NCBI RefSeq assembly: GCF_001956045.1
Contig: NZ_MRTH01000001.1
Coordinates: forward strand, 62,001 to 126,000
DNA: 64,000 nt
Reading direction: 5' to 3'
From: Paenibacillus sp. FSL H7-0331
Lineage (GTDB): Bacteria > Bacillota > Bacilli > Paenibacillales > NBRC-103111
Part shown: positions 1 to 7,385 of the stretch, in pieces
Layout: every line of letters starts with the position of its first letter
Numbering within the stretch: position 1 is the stretch's first letter
Program-made: the position numbers and the translations under genes
The notes under the pieces: generated by a model
What the model was told of the DNA's origin: nothing
The model's database searches: none
Seen by the model: the letters and a program-made list of their open reading frames with translations, nothing else

Positions 1-111
1 CTTCCAGCCGCTGGGAACCAGATAACGGGCAACAAACTCAAAATTCTGTGACCGAAAAGCAGCAGTGACAGCTACCGTCAGCGGTGTTGCACAATCAAAG
101 CCCTTGGTCAT
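1..111 (-). CDS. DUF1906 (Rv2525c-like, glycoside-hydrolase-like) protein, N-terminal fragment
   Basis: Only the first 37 codons are in the window; the rest lies before base 1. The visible N-terminus starts MTKGFDCATPL and runs to RYLVPSGWK, which resembles the start of the DUF1906 domain, a TIM-barrel related to GH25 lysozymes and found in phage-like lysis modules and some spore-associated proteins. The ATG overlaps the stop of the upstream holin gene (ATGA) and has a GGAGG site about 6 nt before it, so the two are translationally coupled. That pairing suggests a cell-wall hydrolase working with the holin, but catalytic residues are not visible here. Confidence 0.72.
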   Translation of the reverse strand, partial: MTKGFDCATPLTVAVTAAFRSQNFEFVARYLVPSGWK

Positions 112-524
112 TTCTTATCCTCCTCCCCTTTCCCTTTATCTTCTAGCTGCTTCAGCACTTTGGTAATAAAGTGTGGTAGCGGCACACCAATAACCCCCAA
201 ATTTTCAACGATCGATAATCCTTCTCTACCAACATAAAAATAAATGGCCAGTGTCCTAAATATCGGTGCGGCATTGCCCACCAGCTCATCCAGCATAACT
301 GCAAGTGCCAGAACAACGAGAATCACACTCTTGCGGATTCCCCCCCAGAACATGACCTCACTATTCAAATTACGCTGCTTGATTGCTCCCAGAACGCCCG
401 TTATATAGTCAGCTACCATACAAAAAATCAACAGCTGTAAACCGATATCCCAGCCTCCCAGAAATGCATTTACAATTAGACCTGTTATCGCCACGATACT
501 GCTGAAGGCCGTTTCTCTGGTCAA
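108..524 (-). CDS. Phage-type holin family protein (toxin secretion/phage lysis holin)
   Basis: A small membrane protein of about 138 residues with three or four hydrophobic segments and a charged C-terminus ending EDKGKGEEDKK, as in the phage_holin_4/TIGR01593 family. The segment VADYITGVLGAI followed by SEVMFWGGIRKS is typical of these holins. I place the start at a TTG (M-TRETAFSS) because AAGGGGGA lies about 8 nt upstream; a longer frame with ATG at 569 lacks such a site. In phages, holins form membrane lesions that release a muralytic enzyme; here the gene overlaps a DUF1906 gene, a plausible partner. It could be a domesticated export module rather than part of a live prophage, since no other phage gene is visible. 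Confidence 0.82.
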   Translation of the reverse strand: MTRETAFSSIVAITGLIVNAFLGGWDIGLQLLIFCMVADYITGVLGAIKQRNLNSEVMFWGGIRKSVILVVLALAVMLDELVGNAAPIFRTLAIYFYVGREGLSIVENLGVIGVPLPHFITKVLKQLEDKGKGEEDKK

Positions 525-694
525 AAGTGGCTCCCCCTTTCCTCCGCTGGCAAGGCATGTACGCTCCATACAATATATTCAGATTTGCTAGAGTTGGATT
601 GGACAGCATCAGCAATTACTGTAGCGGCAGGAAGCATACTTTCTGAATTTTTGAGAATCCTAGACATACAAATCTACAAATGGAGGACATAGCA

Positions 695-1726
695 ATGACC
701 CCTACACAGCTTCAGCCCTCACCTCAAACTGAACACAAAGTAGAACTGACATCAGCTGAAATAGCCAGCCTTTGGACCTCCTATCTAAGTGATACATTGG
801 CTGTTTGTACCATAGGAGTTTATTTGCAGCATGTCGAAGATCCGGAAACCCAATCCATACTTGAATTCGCGTATCAACAATCGAAAGAACATGTTCAGAA
901 GCTGCAGGCTTTTTTTACAAAAGGCAATATTCCTATACCTGACGGCTTCCAAGAAGGCATTGATACCCACCAGGCACCTCGCTTGTACACCGATGACTTT
1001 TACTTGTTCTATATTGAAAACATCGGTAAAGTCGGGATGCGCCAGTATACGATGGCTCTTTCTAATTCTGCACGGTCGGATGTCAGCCAATATTTCACTG
1101 ACTGTCTGAATGAATCGGTACAAATATTTAACCGGTCTACAGATGCTTTGCTTGCAAAAGGGACTTTTATAAGAGCTCCTTACATTCCAAGCCCTACAAC
1201 CAAAGAATATGTCCAGAAAAACAGCTACATGGATACATGGTTTGGCCCGCAAAGACCACTCAATGTGATCGAAATATCCGGACTCTATTTTAATTTGATC
1301 CAAAACCAGCTGGGTCGTTCTCTACTCATGGGTTTCAGTCAAACGGCAGGGACACAGCAAATTCGTAATTATATGATGCGGGGAAGGAATATTGCAGATA
1401 AGCATGTCGAAATTTTCGGTTCGATACTGAGTAAGGAATTCATTCCATCAGCGAGTGTGTGGGACACACTTCCGACAAATTCAACCGCACCCCCATTTTC
1501 AGATAAAATGATGATGTTTCAAGTTTCAGCGCTGAACGCCTCAGGAATCGCTCATTATGGAACGAATCTTGGTATGAGTACCAGAAAGGATTTGTCCACC
1601 CATTATATTGGTCTGACGGCTGAGATTCTTGCTTTTGCTGAGGATGGAGCCGAAATCATGATAGAGCATGGGTGGATGGAACAACCACCACAAGCACCCG
1701 ACCGCAACAAGCTGGCTACACCTTGA
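695..1726 (+). CDS. DUF3231 family protein
   Basis: A soluble protein of about 343 residues, apparently two tandem DUF3231 units (roughly residues 15-165 and 185-335). Each unit is helical, with a first helix of the type LTSAEIASLWTSYLSDTL / VIEISGLYFNLIQNQLGRS. Family members are common in spore-forming Bacillaceae and Paenibacillaceae and resemble ferritin-like or CotF-like helical bundles; no reaction is established. The start is the ATG at 695 because GGAGG sits 8 nt before it; the upstream in-frame ATG at 680 has no ribosome site. It is monocistronic, diverges from the holin gene and is followed by a hairpin. Confidence 0.8.
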   Translation: MTPTQLQPSPQTEHKVELTSAEIASLWTSYLSDTLAVCTIGVYLQHVEDPETQSILEFAYQQSKEHVQKLQAFFTKGNIPIPDGFQEGIDTHQAPRLYTDDFYLFYIENIGKVGMRQYTMALSNSARSDVSQYFTDCLNESVQIFNRSTDALLAKGTFIRAPYIPSPTTKEYVQKNSYMDTWFGPQRPLNVIEISGLYFNLIQNQLGRSLLMGFSQTAGTQQIRNYMMRGRNIADKHVEIFGSILSKEFIPSASVWDTLPTNSTAPPFSDKMMMFQVSALNASGIAHYGTNLGMSTRKDLSTHYIGLTAEILAFAEDGAEIMIEHGWMEQPPQAPDRNKLATP

Positions 1727-1756
1727 ACCGAGTTATCCCTTTAAAGACACAAAAAA

Positions 1757-1792
1757 AACAGCCTGCTCTCCAATAATGGATAGTAGGCTGTT
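1757..1792. terminator. Hairpin downstream of the DUF3231 gene
   Basis: Arms AACAGCCT (1757-1764) and AGGCTGTT (1785-1792) form an 8 bp stem around a long loop. Eight A residues precede it and a short, interrupted T-rich stretch follows, so termination may be partial and could work in either direction. Confidence 0.55.
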
Positions 1793-1876
1793 TAGATTGT
1801 TTCCTGTATAATATGAATAAGCTTAATAGGAAACGATTATAAATGTGATAGCTTTGCTATATAAAGGAGCATTCTT

Positions 1877-2776
1877 ATGGAACTCAGACAGCTGCAGTAT
1901 GCACTGCAAATTTCAATTGACAAAAACTTCTCCAGAGCGGCTGAAAAGCTGCACATTGCCCAGCCATCTCTCAGCCAACAGCTTTCCAAGCTGGAAAAGG
2001 AAATCGGCTTGCTGCTGTTTCAGCGGACAACCAACTCCGTCGAAGTGACCTATGCCGGAGCCTTGTTTGTAGAAAAGGCACAAACGATTCTTGACATGAT
2101 TGAGCAGCTAAAGCGTGAAATGGAGGATATTTCTCAAATGCGCAAAGGGAGACTCGTCGTTGGCAGTTTGCCTATTACCGGAGCCCATGTACTGCCGCTG
2201 GTGCTGCCTGTATTCCAAGCGAATTATCCAGAAATCGAAATTGTGCTGATGGAAGAGACATCTGCGCATTTGGAGCAAATGACAGCCAACGGACAGATCG
2301 ATATTTCCTTGCTGTCGATCCCGCTCCAGGATGAGTCTCTGACCTATGAGCCCATCATTGAGGAAGAAATACTGCTCGCAGTTCCCCAGCACCATCGATT
2401 GGCAGCAAGAGCATCCGCACCACAGCAAACCATAGACATCCTGGAACTCCGCGACGAACCGTTCATCGCGCTTAAGAAAGGACAGGGCTTCCGCCAGATT
2501 GCTTTGGAGCTTTGTGCAGAATCCGGCTTCAAGCCTAACATCGTGTTTGAGAGCAGCAATATAGAGACTGTGCAATCACTTGTAGCAGCAGGAATGGGAA
2601 TTGCTTTTGTTCCGCATATGGTGTCCAGAGGTGGTTGGAGCGAACACGCTCCAGCTTATCTTTCCCTTACTACCAAGCCTACACGCACACTCGTTATCGC
2701 TTACCGCAAAGGTCGCTACTTATCTAAAGCCGTAGGCGCTTTTATGAAAACATTCCATGACGTCATCAAAAATTAA
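1877..2776 (+). CDS. LysR-family transcriptional regulator
   Basis: A full-length LysR regulator of 299 residues. Residues 1-60 form the winged helix-turn-helix (MELRQLQYAL..., then FSRAAEKLHIAQPSLSQQLSKLEKEIG) and residues about 90-295 the periplasmic-binding-protein-like effector domain. AAAGGAG precedes the ATG by 8 nt, and a TATAAT hexamer lies about 65 nt upstream. The closest-looking relatives are CynR/CysL/YwfK-type regulators, but the effector cannot be named. The gene converges on the omega-amidase gene and their 3' ends overlap by 4 nt, with no terminator between them. Which neighbours it controls is unknown. Confidence 0.9.
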   Translation: MELRQLQYALQISIDKNFSRAAEKLHIAQPSLSQQLSKLEKEIGLLLFQRTTNSVEVTYAGALFVEKAQTILDMIEQLKREMEDISQMRKGRLVVGSLPITGAHVLPLVLPVFQANYPEIEIVLMEETSAHLEQMTANGQIDISLLSIPLQDESLTYEPIIEEEILLAVPQHHRLAARASAPQQTIDILELRDEPFIALKKGQGFRQIALELCAESGFKPNIVFESSNIETVQSLVAAGMGIAFVPHMVSRGGWSEHAPAYLSLTTKPTRTLVIAYRKGRYLSKAVGAFMKTFHDVIKN

Positions 2777-3576
2777 TATAACGCAGGTCGCCGATCTTCG
2801 AAAACCGGAATACGGCTTCGCACCTCATCTACAAGTGCCAAATCAATCTGAGCGCGAATGACCTGCTCCGTCTCATCCCCTTCGGCAAGCGCTTCTCCCC
2901 AAGGATCAACGACCATTGAATGCCCAAAAAATTCGGTGGTCCCGCTGATTCCTACACGATTGCAGGAAACGACAAACATTTGGTTTTCTATAGCCCGCGC
3001 CATCAACAAAGTGCGCCAATGGTGCAATCGCGGGTTTGGCCATTCCGCAGGTACAAACACAATTTGCGCTCCACCTAAAGCCAGCTTTCTGGAAAGCTCA
3101 GGGAACCGGATATCGTAACAGATCATCATGCCGGAGGATACTCCGTCAAGCTCGAACTGTCCAATATGGCTGCCTTCCTCTAAATACTTTTCCTCATCCA
3201 TTAAGCGGAATAGATGAATTTTGGAATAATCCGCTACGCGGCTGCCCTCACGATTGTACGCATAAATCGTATTGTATATCTGATTGCCCTGCTTCTCGGC
3301 AATAGACCCCCCGATGATATTCACCTGATGCTTGCGAGAAAATTCCGACAGCAGCGCATGTGTACGTTGCCCTTCTTCATCTGCTAGCTCTTGAATACGA
3401 TCCAACGCATAGCCCGTGTTCCACATCTCTGGAAATATTATGACATCCGGCTTCGTCTCGCCCTCAACAGCTTGATTCAGCAGCTTCTCAAGCTTCGCAT
3501 AATTTAGCTCGGGTTCTCCTATTGCGATGTCCATTTGTAGTAAAGCAAGGTTCCATTTCCGATTATTTAAAGTCAT
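2773..3576 (-). CDS. mtnU: Carbon-nitrogen hydrolase, likely omega-amidase (MtnU/Nit2-like)
   Basis: Nitrilase-superfamily hydrolase of about 267 residues. The catalytic triad is visible: Glu50 in FPEMWNTG, Lys119 in YSKIHLF and Cys153 in MICYDIRFPE. In Bacillus the homologue MtnU lies beside mtnE; omega-amidases hydrolyse the 2-oxoglutaramate made when a glutamine-using transaminase such as MtnE acts, pulling the reaction forward. Here mtnE lies 1.1 kb away on the other strand, consistent with that role. The start is the ATG at 3576, with AAAGG 9 nt upstream; a GTG three codons earlier is possible but overlaps the ribosome site. Other Nit-family activities cannot be excluded. Confidence 0.85.
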   Translation of the reverse strand: MTLNNRKWNLALLQMDIAIGEPELNYAKLEKLLNQAVEGETKPDVIIFPEMWNTGYALDRIQELADEEGQRTHALLSEFSRKHQVNIIGGSIAEKQGNQIYNTIYAYNREGSRVADYSKIHLFRLMDEEKYLEEGSHIGQFELDGVSSGMMICYDIRFPELSRKLALGGAQIVFVPAEWPNPRLHHWRTLLMARAIENQMFVVSCNRVGISGTTEFFGHSMVVDPWGEALAEGDETEQVIRAQIDLALVDEVRSRIPVFEDRRPALY

Positions 3577-3678
3577 ATCCTTCACCCTTTATGATTTATA
3601 TGATAACGACTTATGGCGTCATTGTGTGTGGATTCGTATATAGTCGTGATTTCATCATAGACGATGATGCACTGAACT

Positions 3679-4479
3679 TCAATCCTTTCGGGCGAACCAT
3701 AAGCTCCATCGATCTTGTTCCACAAGTGGTTTGTCGAGAGCCTCCATGCCTTCTGCAGTCAACTGCTGCCGGATATAGTCGATTAAATCTTCCAATTCCA
3801 CATCCGACAATTCGTGTAAAATCGAACGTCCAGTCCTCAGCAGCAGATCCTCTCGCAACTCCGCAAAATGATGGTAAGATTTCCTCGCTTCCCAAAGCGA
3901 AATCTCCTGCACTTGGTTAAAGCCAGCTGTCCTTAATGCGGCCAGTACATGGTCAGAACTGTGACGTCTACTGCTTTCCTGTACCAATAGACTTGGGAAT
4001 TTATCAAAGATGTAGCCGCGCACATGCTCTTTACTTCCAGCTAACGCACAGTCCTCAGGTGTCCGGTCCTGCACAATAAGCACACCGTCCCGTTTCAAAA
4101 TCCGATTAGCTTCCTTCATACAGCCTGCTAGCTCATCTGATGAAAGATGATGAATGAGCGCCCGCTCCAGCACAAGATCAATACTCTCGTCGTCCAAGCC
4201 TGTGCTCAGCGCGTTTCCTTGCTGAAATCGTATGTTCGGATGACTGTCAGCATAAGCCGTGGCTCCCTCCAGCATCACTTGCGAGAAATCCACACCAACG
4301 ACTGATTCCACACCCATTTCGATTAGAGCCTTGCTATAAATGCCACCTCCACAGCCAACATCTGCAGCCTGAATTCCTTTTAAATCGACCTTACTGGCTA
4401 TCAATTGCTTCCAGTCGTTATCCACACTTCGGTTGGTATAGCTGGTTGTGTTCTTCGGATCGTGAAAATCAATGGACAT
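3679..4479 (-). CDS. Class I SAM-dependent methyltransferase
   Basis: A protein of 266 residues with the Rossmann methyltransferase motifs: motif I ADVGCGGGIYSKAL near residues 39-52, the acidic loop VVGVDFS after it, and a post-motif region DLVLERALIHHL (Methyltransf_11-like). No membrane segment. The substrate cannot be inferred; the nearest described relatives are general YdaC/UbiE-like methyltransferases. AAGGAGG lies about 9 nt before the ATG, and a long hairpin in the 5' untranslated region abuts this site. A 102 nt gap separates it from the downstream amidase gene on the same strand, so the two may share a transcript. Confidence 0.85.
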   Translation of the reverse strand: MSIDFHDPKNTTSYTNRSVDNDWKQLIASKVDLKGIQAADVGCGGGIYSKALIEMGVESVVGVDFSQVMLEGATAYADSHPNIRFQQGNALSTGLDDESIDLVLERALIHHLSSDELAGCMKEANRILKRDGVLIVQDRTPEDCALAGSKEHVRGYIFDKFPSLLVQESSRRHSSDHVLAALRTAGFNQVQEISLWEARKSYHHFAELREDLLLRTGRSILHELSDVELEDLIDYIRQQLTAEGMEALDKPLVEQDRWSLWFARKD

Positions 4480-4492
4480 CTAGCAAACCTCC

Positions 4493-4540
4493 TTCATTCA
4501 GTATCATTTCATTAGATGAAACTAAATACTGTTGAATGAA
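4493..4540. promoter_or_regulatory. Extended inverted repeat next to the methyltransferase ribosome site
   Basis: Nested arms: TTCATTCA (4493-4500) with TGAATGAA (4533-4540), GTAT with ATAC, and TTTCAT with ATGAAA around TAG in the centre. In the minus-strand transcript this would be a hairpin ending at the Shine-Dalgarno sequence of the methyltransferase gene; as DNA it could be a repressor operator in the intergenic region shared with mtnE. Confidence 0.5.
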
Positions 4541-4700
4541 ACTTTTGGTTGGTATCATTTTACCATCAGAGTAACCCAAATAACAATAGCGTAACGCATT
4601 ATCCATACTTACTTCTATACACTGCTTGCGTTTCATGTTACATTTAGGCTATCTGGGCAATTCACCCTTATCCTATACAATTACTGGAGTGTGACTATAG

Positions 4701-5906
4701 ATGAGTTCAGCTTCTTCATCAAGTAAACCCGCGTTTTCCATTCAGCCAGCACAGCGTATGCAGCAGCTTCCTACCCAGTTTTTCGCTACTCTCGTAAGTA
4801 AAGCTAACGCACAAATAGCTGCAGGCCATGACGTCATTAACTTGGGACAAGGCAATCCGGATCAACCTACTCCTGCTCATATCGTCAAGGAATTACAGGT
4901 TGCTGCCGAAAATCCACTGTATCATCGATACCCGCCCTTCAACGGGTTCCCCTTTCTTAAGCAAGCTGTCGCCAAGCGGTATAAAGAAGATTATAATGTT
5001 GATCTGGACCCGGATACCGAGGTTGCCATCTTGTTCGGTGGTAAAACGGGACTTGTGGAAATAAGCCAATGCCTGCTTAATCCAGGCGACGTCTGTCTTG
5101 TTCCCGATCCCGGCTATCCGGATTACTGGTCAGGAGTTGCGCTTTCCGGAGCCAAAATGGCCTTCATGCCTTTGCGCGAGTCCAACGCTTTTTTGCCAGA
5201 TTACAGTGCTTTGTCCGCAGAGGATATTAACAAAGCCAAGCTGATGTTCATTAATTATCCGAACAATCCTACAGGAGCCTCAGCACCGGCTTCGTTCTAT
5301 GAAGATACGATTCGCTTTGCCGAGCAAAATGGTATTGTGGTTGCGAGTGATTTTGCTTACGGTGCACTTGGTTTTGACGGTCACAAACCGGTCAGCTTTT
5401 TGCAATTGCCAGGAGCCAAGGAAGTGGGAATAGAATTCTATACACTGTCCAAAACCTATAATATGGCAGGGTGGCGAGTCGGCTTTGCACTCGGTAATAA
5501 AGAGCTTGTCCGTTTAATTAATCTCATTCAGGATCATTATTATTGCAGTCTGTTTGGCGGTATTCAGGCCGCTGCCGCTGCTGCTCTAACGGGTCCACAG
5601 GATTGTGTCGCCTCCTTGCTTGCTACATATCAAGGTCGTCGTGATGCATTATACAGCTCTCTGGATCAGATTGGCTGGAAGGCACAACGTTCACAAGGCT
5701 CTTTCTTTACGTGGCTGCCTGTACCTAAGGGCCACACCTCCGCATCGCTCGCCGATTTGCTGCTTGAGCAGGCCAAGATCGTGGTAGCACCCGGAATCGG
5801 ATTCGGTGAAAGCGGCGAAGGCTACGTCCGACTCGGACTTCTGGCACCGGAACCCCGATTGCAGGAAGCCGTCGAGCGGATCGCGAAGCTGCACTTGTTT
5901 GATTAA
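4701..5906 (+). CDS. mtnE: Methionine-salvage aminotransferase MtnE
   Basis: PLP-dependent class I/II aminotransferase of 401 residues closely resembling Bacillus MtnE (YkrV) through the segments GHDVINLGQGNPDQPTP, ILFGGKTGLVE, PDPGYPDYWSG and YTLSKTYNMAGWR. Lys251 in the last segment is the expected Schiff-base lysine. MtnE transaminates 4-methylthio-2-oxobutyrate to methionine, the final salvage step, preferring glutamine as donor. The gene is separate from mtnWXB, which lie 3.7 kb downstream behind the proline genes, and it faces the omega-amidase gene across the methyltransferase. The start ATG has TGGAG about 10 nt upstream. No S-box leader was recognised in the 220 nt upstream. Confidence 0.93.
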   Translation: MSSASSSSKPAFSIQPAQRMQQLPTQFFATLVSKANAQIAAGHDVINLGQGNPDQPTPAHIVKELQVAAENPLYHRYPPFNGFPFLKQAVAKRYKEDYNVDLDPDTEVAILFGGKTGLVEISQCLLNPGDVCLVPDPGYPDYWSGVALSGAKMAFMPLRESNAFLPDYSALSAEDINKAKLMFINYPNNPTGASAPASFYEDTIRFAEQNGIVVASDFAYGALGFDGHKPVSFLQLPGAKEVGIEFYTLSKTYNMAGWRVGFALGNKELVRLINLIQDHYYCSLFGGIQAAAAAALTGPQDCVASLLATYQGRRDALYSSLDQIGWKAQRSQGSFFTWLPVPKGHTSASLADLLLEQAKIVVAPGIGFGESGEGYVRLGLLAPEPRLQEAVERIAKLHLFD

Positions 5907-5948
5907 TTTGGTTCTGTCCATTAACGGTTTCTAGCGAACGCTTGCTCC

Positions 5949-5977
5949 TTTACAACCGAATGGCCTCATGCTATGCT
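5949..5977 (+). promoter_or_regulatory. Sigma-A-type promoter of the proBAC-mtnWXB transcript
   Basis: TTTACA (5949-5954) and TATGCT (5972-5977) are spaced by 17 nt, just upstream of the T-box leader. No terminator was recognised between mtnE and this point, so some read-through from mtnE is possible. Confidence 0.65.
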
Positions 5978-5983
5978 ATAAAA

Positions 5984-6215
5984 AGCAAACGTTATGATGG
6001 GATTAGTAGAAAGCCCCCCGTGTACAGAGAGTAAATTCCACTGGCTGCAAGAATTTACCGCGAAGACTTATCGAACCCGCCCCGGAACGGCCAGTGACGA
6101 GCTGGACGGCCTGCCTTGCTGTTACCTAAGGCCTATTAAGTTGGATGTTCATCATCAATTAAGGTGGTACCGCGGAAGTTCATGCTTTCGTCCTTAGAGG
6201 ACGGGGGCTTTTTGT
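5984..6215 (+). promoter_or_regulatory. T-box riboswitch (tRNA-Pro sensing) upstream of proB
   Basis: The conserved antiterminator T-box AAGGTGGTACCGCGG is at 6161-6175, followed by a terminator with stem CGTCCT/AGGACG (6189-6203, extended by G-U pairs) and T run ending near 6213. Stem I elements are seen upstream, including AGAGAG near 6026. The best specifier is CCC at 6076-6078 in the context GAACCCG, a proline codon. The UGGU bulge would pair with an ACCA tRNA 3' end. Uncharged tRNA-Pro should stabilise the antiterminator and switch on proBAC and, by co-transcription, mtnWXB. The family call is firm; the specifier position is inferred. Confidence 0.9.
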
Positions 6216-6229
6216 GCATTAATCGGGAA

Positions 6230-7363
6230 ATGAGTGATGGAACTGTGCAGTATCAAACCATTGTAGTGAAAATTGGAAGCAGCTCTCTTACCTCCGATGA
6301 GGGAGGGCTCAATCGAAGTAAAATCGTATTTTTTGCCGCCGAGCTGGCACGCCTGCATGGACAAGGTTTTCAGCTGCTGCTCGTGACCTCGGGTGCTGTT
6401 GCTGCAGGTTTTCGGGAAATAGGTTACACGGCTCGTCCAAAGAATGTTCATGAAAAGCAAGCATCCGCAGCAGTCGGGCAAGCCTTGCTGATGCAAGCCT
6501 ACAACGAAGCTTTTGCCGCTCATGGAATTGGTGTCGGACAAATACTGCTGACACGTTCGGACTTTTCCAACCGCAAACGAATCCATAACGCAACCATGAC
6601 GATTGAGGAGCTGTTAAAGCATCGAATACTCCCGATAATCAACGAAAACGATACTGTAGCGGTTGACGAGCTCAACTTGAAATTTGGTGATAACGATGCG
6701 CTATCCGCTCTCGTCGCTAACCTGGTCAAAGCCAAACAGCTTATCATCATTACCGATACAGATGGTCTTTATACGGAAGATCCACGCAAAAATGCGGATG
6801 CCAAGCGAATTGAACGTGTGCTGGAAATCAATGAAGAAATGATTCGTATTGCCGGAGGCTCCGGCTCGTCTGTGGGAACCGGCGGTATGCGTTCCAAGAT
6901 TGAGGCAGCCAGGATCGCAATGCGCGGCGGTGTTCCCGTGTTTGTTGGTCGTGTCCTCGAGGATGGCGATTTGGAGCTAGCTGCCAGCAACACGGGCAAA
7001 GGCACTTATTTTGATACGAGTCAGCACAATTTGCCTATGAAAAAACAATGGCTTGGCTTCCACTCCATGCCGCTTGGCCATATTATGGTCGATGCTGGAG
7101 CTGAGATCGCGCTTGTTGACGGTGGCCGAAGCTTACTCCCCGCAGGAGTAACCGAGGTTGAAGGTGATTTTCACCCAGGCGATGTGGTGGAAGTAATCAA
7201 TAACCAACGACAAATCATTGGCAGAGGTGTTGTGAATTACACGATCTGGCAGCTTAAAGCTGTCGCAGGCCTTAGTACGGAGGAAGTTCAAAAACGAATT
7301 GAGGTCCCTCGGATCGAAGTGATTCATCGGGATGAATGGATCACCCTATCCGTCCACAAATAA
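6230..7363 (+). CDS. proB: Glutamate 5-kinase ProB
   Basis: First enzyme of proline synthesis: phosphorylates glutamate to glutamyl 5-phosphate. The 377-residue protein has the amino-acid kinase fold (IVVKIGSSSLT near residues 9-19, INENDTVAVDE, FGDNDALSALVA, ITDTDGLYTEDPR, GTGGMRSKIEAA) and a C-terminal PUA domain (about 275-355, including ALVDGGRSLLPAGVTEVEG). The start ATG at 6230 follows the leader terminator directly; an upstream in-frame start would run through the T-box and is rejected. The ribosome site is weak (CGGGA). proA follows after 22 nt. Confidence 0.95.
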   Translation: MSDGTVQYQTIVVKIGSSSLTSDEGGLNRSKIVFFAAELARLHGQGFQLLLVTSGAVAAGFREIGYTARPKNVHEKQASAAVGQALLMQAYNEAFAAHGIGVGQILLTRSDFSNRKRIHNATMTIEELLKHRILPIINENDTVAVDELNLKFGDNDALSALVANLVKAKQLIIITDTDGLYTEDPRKNADAKRIERVLEINEEMIRIAGGSGSSVGTGGMRSKIEAARIAMRGGVPVFVGRVLEDGDLELAASNTGKGTYFDTSQHNLPMKKQWLGFHSMPLGHIMVDAGAEIALVDGGRSLLPAGVTEVEGDFHPGDVVEVINNQRQIIGRGVVNYTIWQLKAVAGLSTEEVQKRIEVPRIEVIHRDEWITLSVHK

Positions 7364-7385
7364 ACTTTCTCAGGAGGAACTCCCT

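Noticed and set aside
1..1726. An intact prophage at the left edge
   Set aside because: Only a holin and a DUF1906 fragment are visible; the next genes are ordinary chromosomal ones, so this can be judged only with sequence to the left.
4541..4700. S-box (SAM riboswitch) in front of mtnE
   Set aside because: I looked for the conserved S-box core and a terminator and found neither.
6164..6229. N-terminal extension of ProB
   Set aside because: It would be translated from the T-box/terminator stem; the kinase motif position fits the ATG at 6230.
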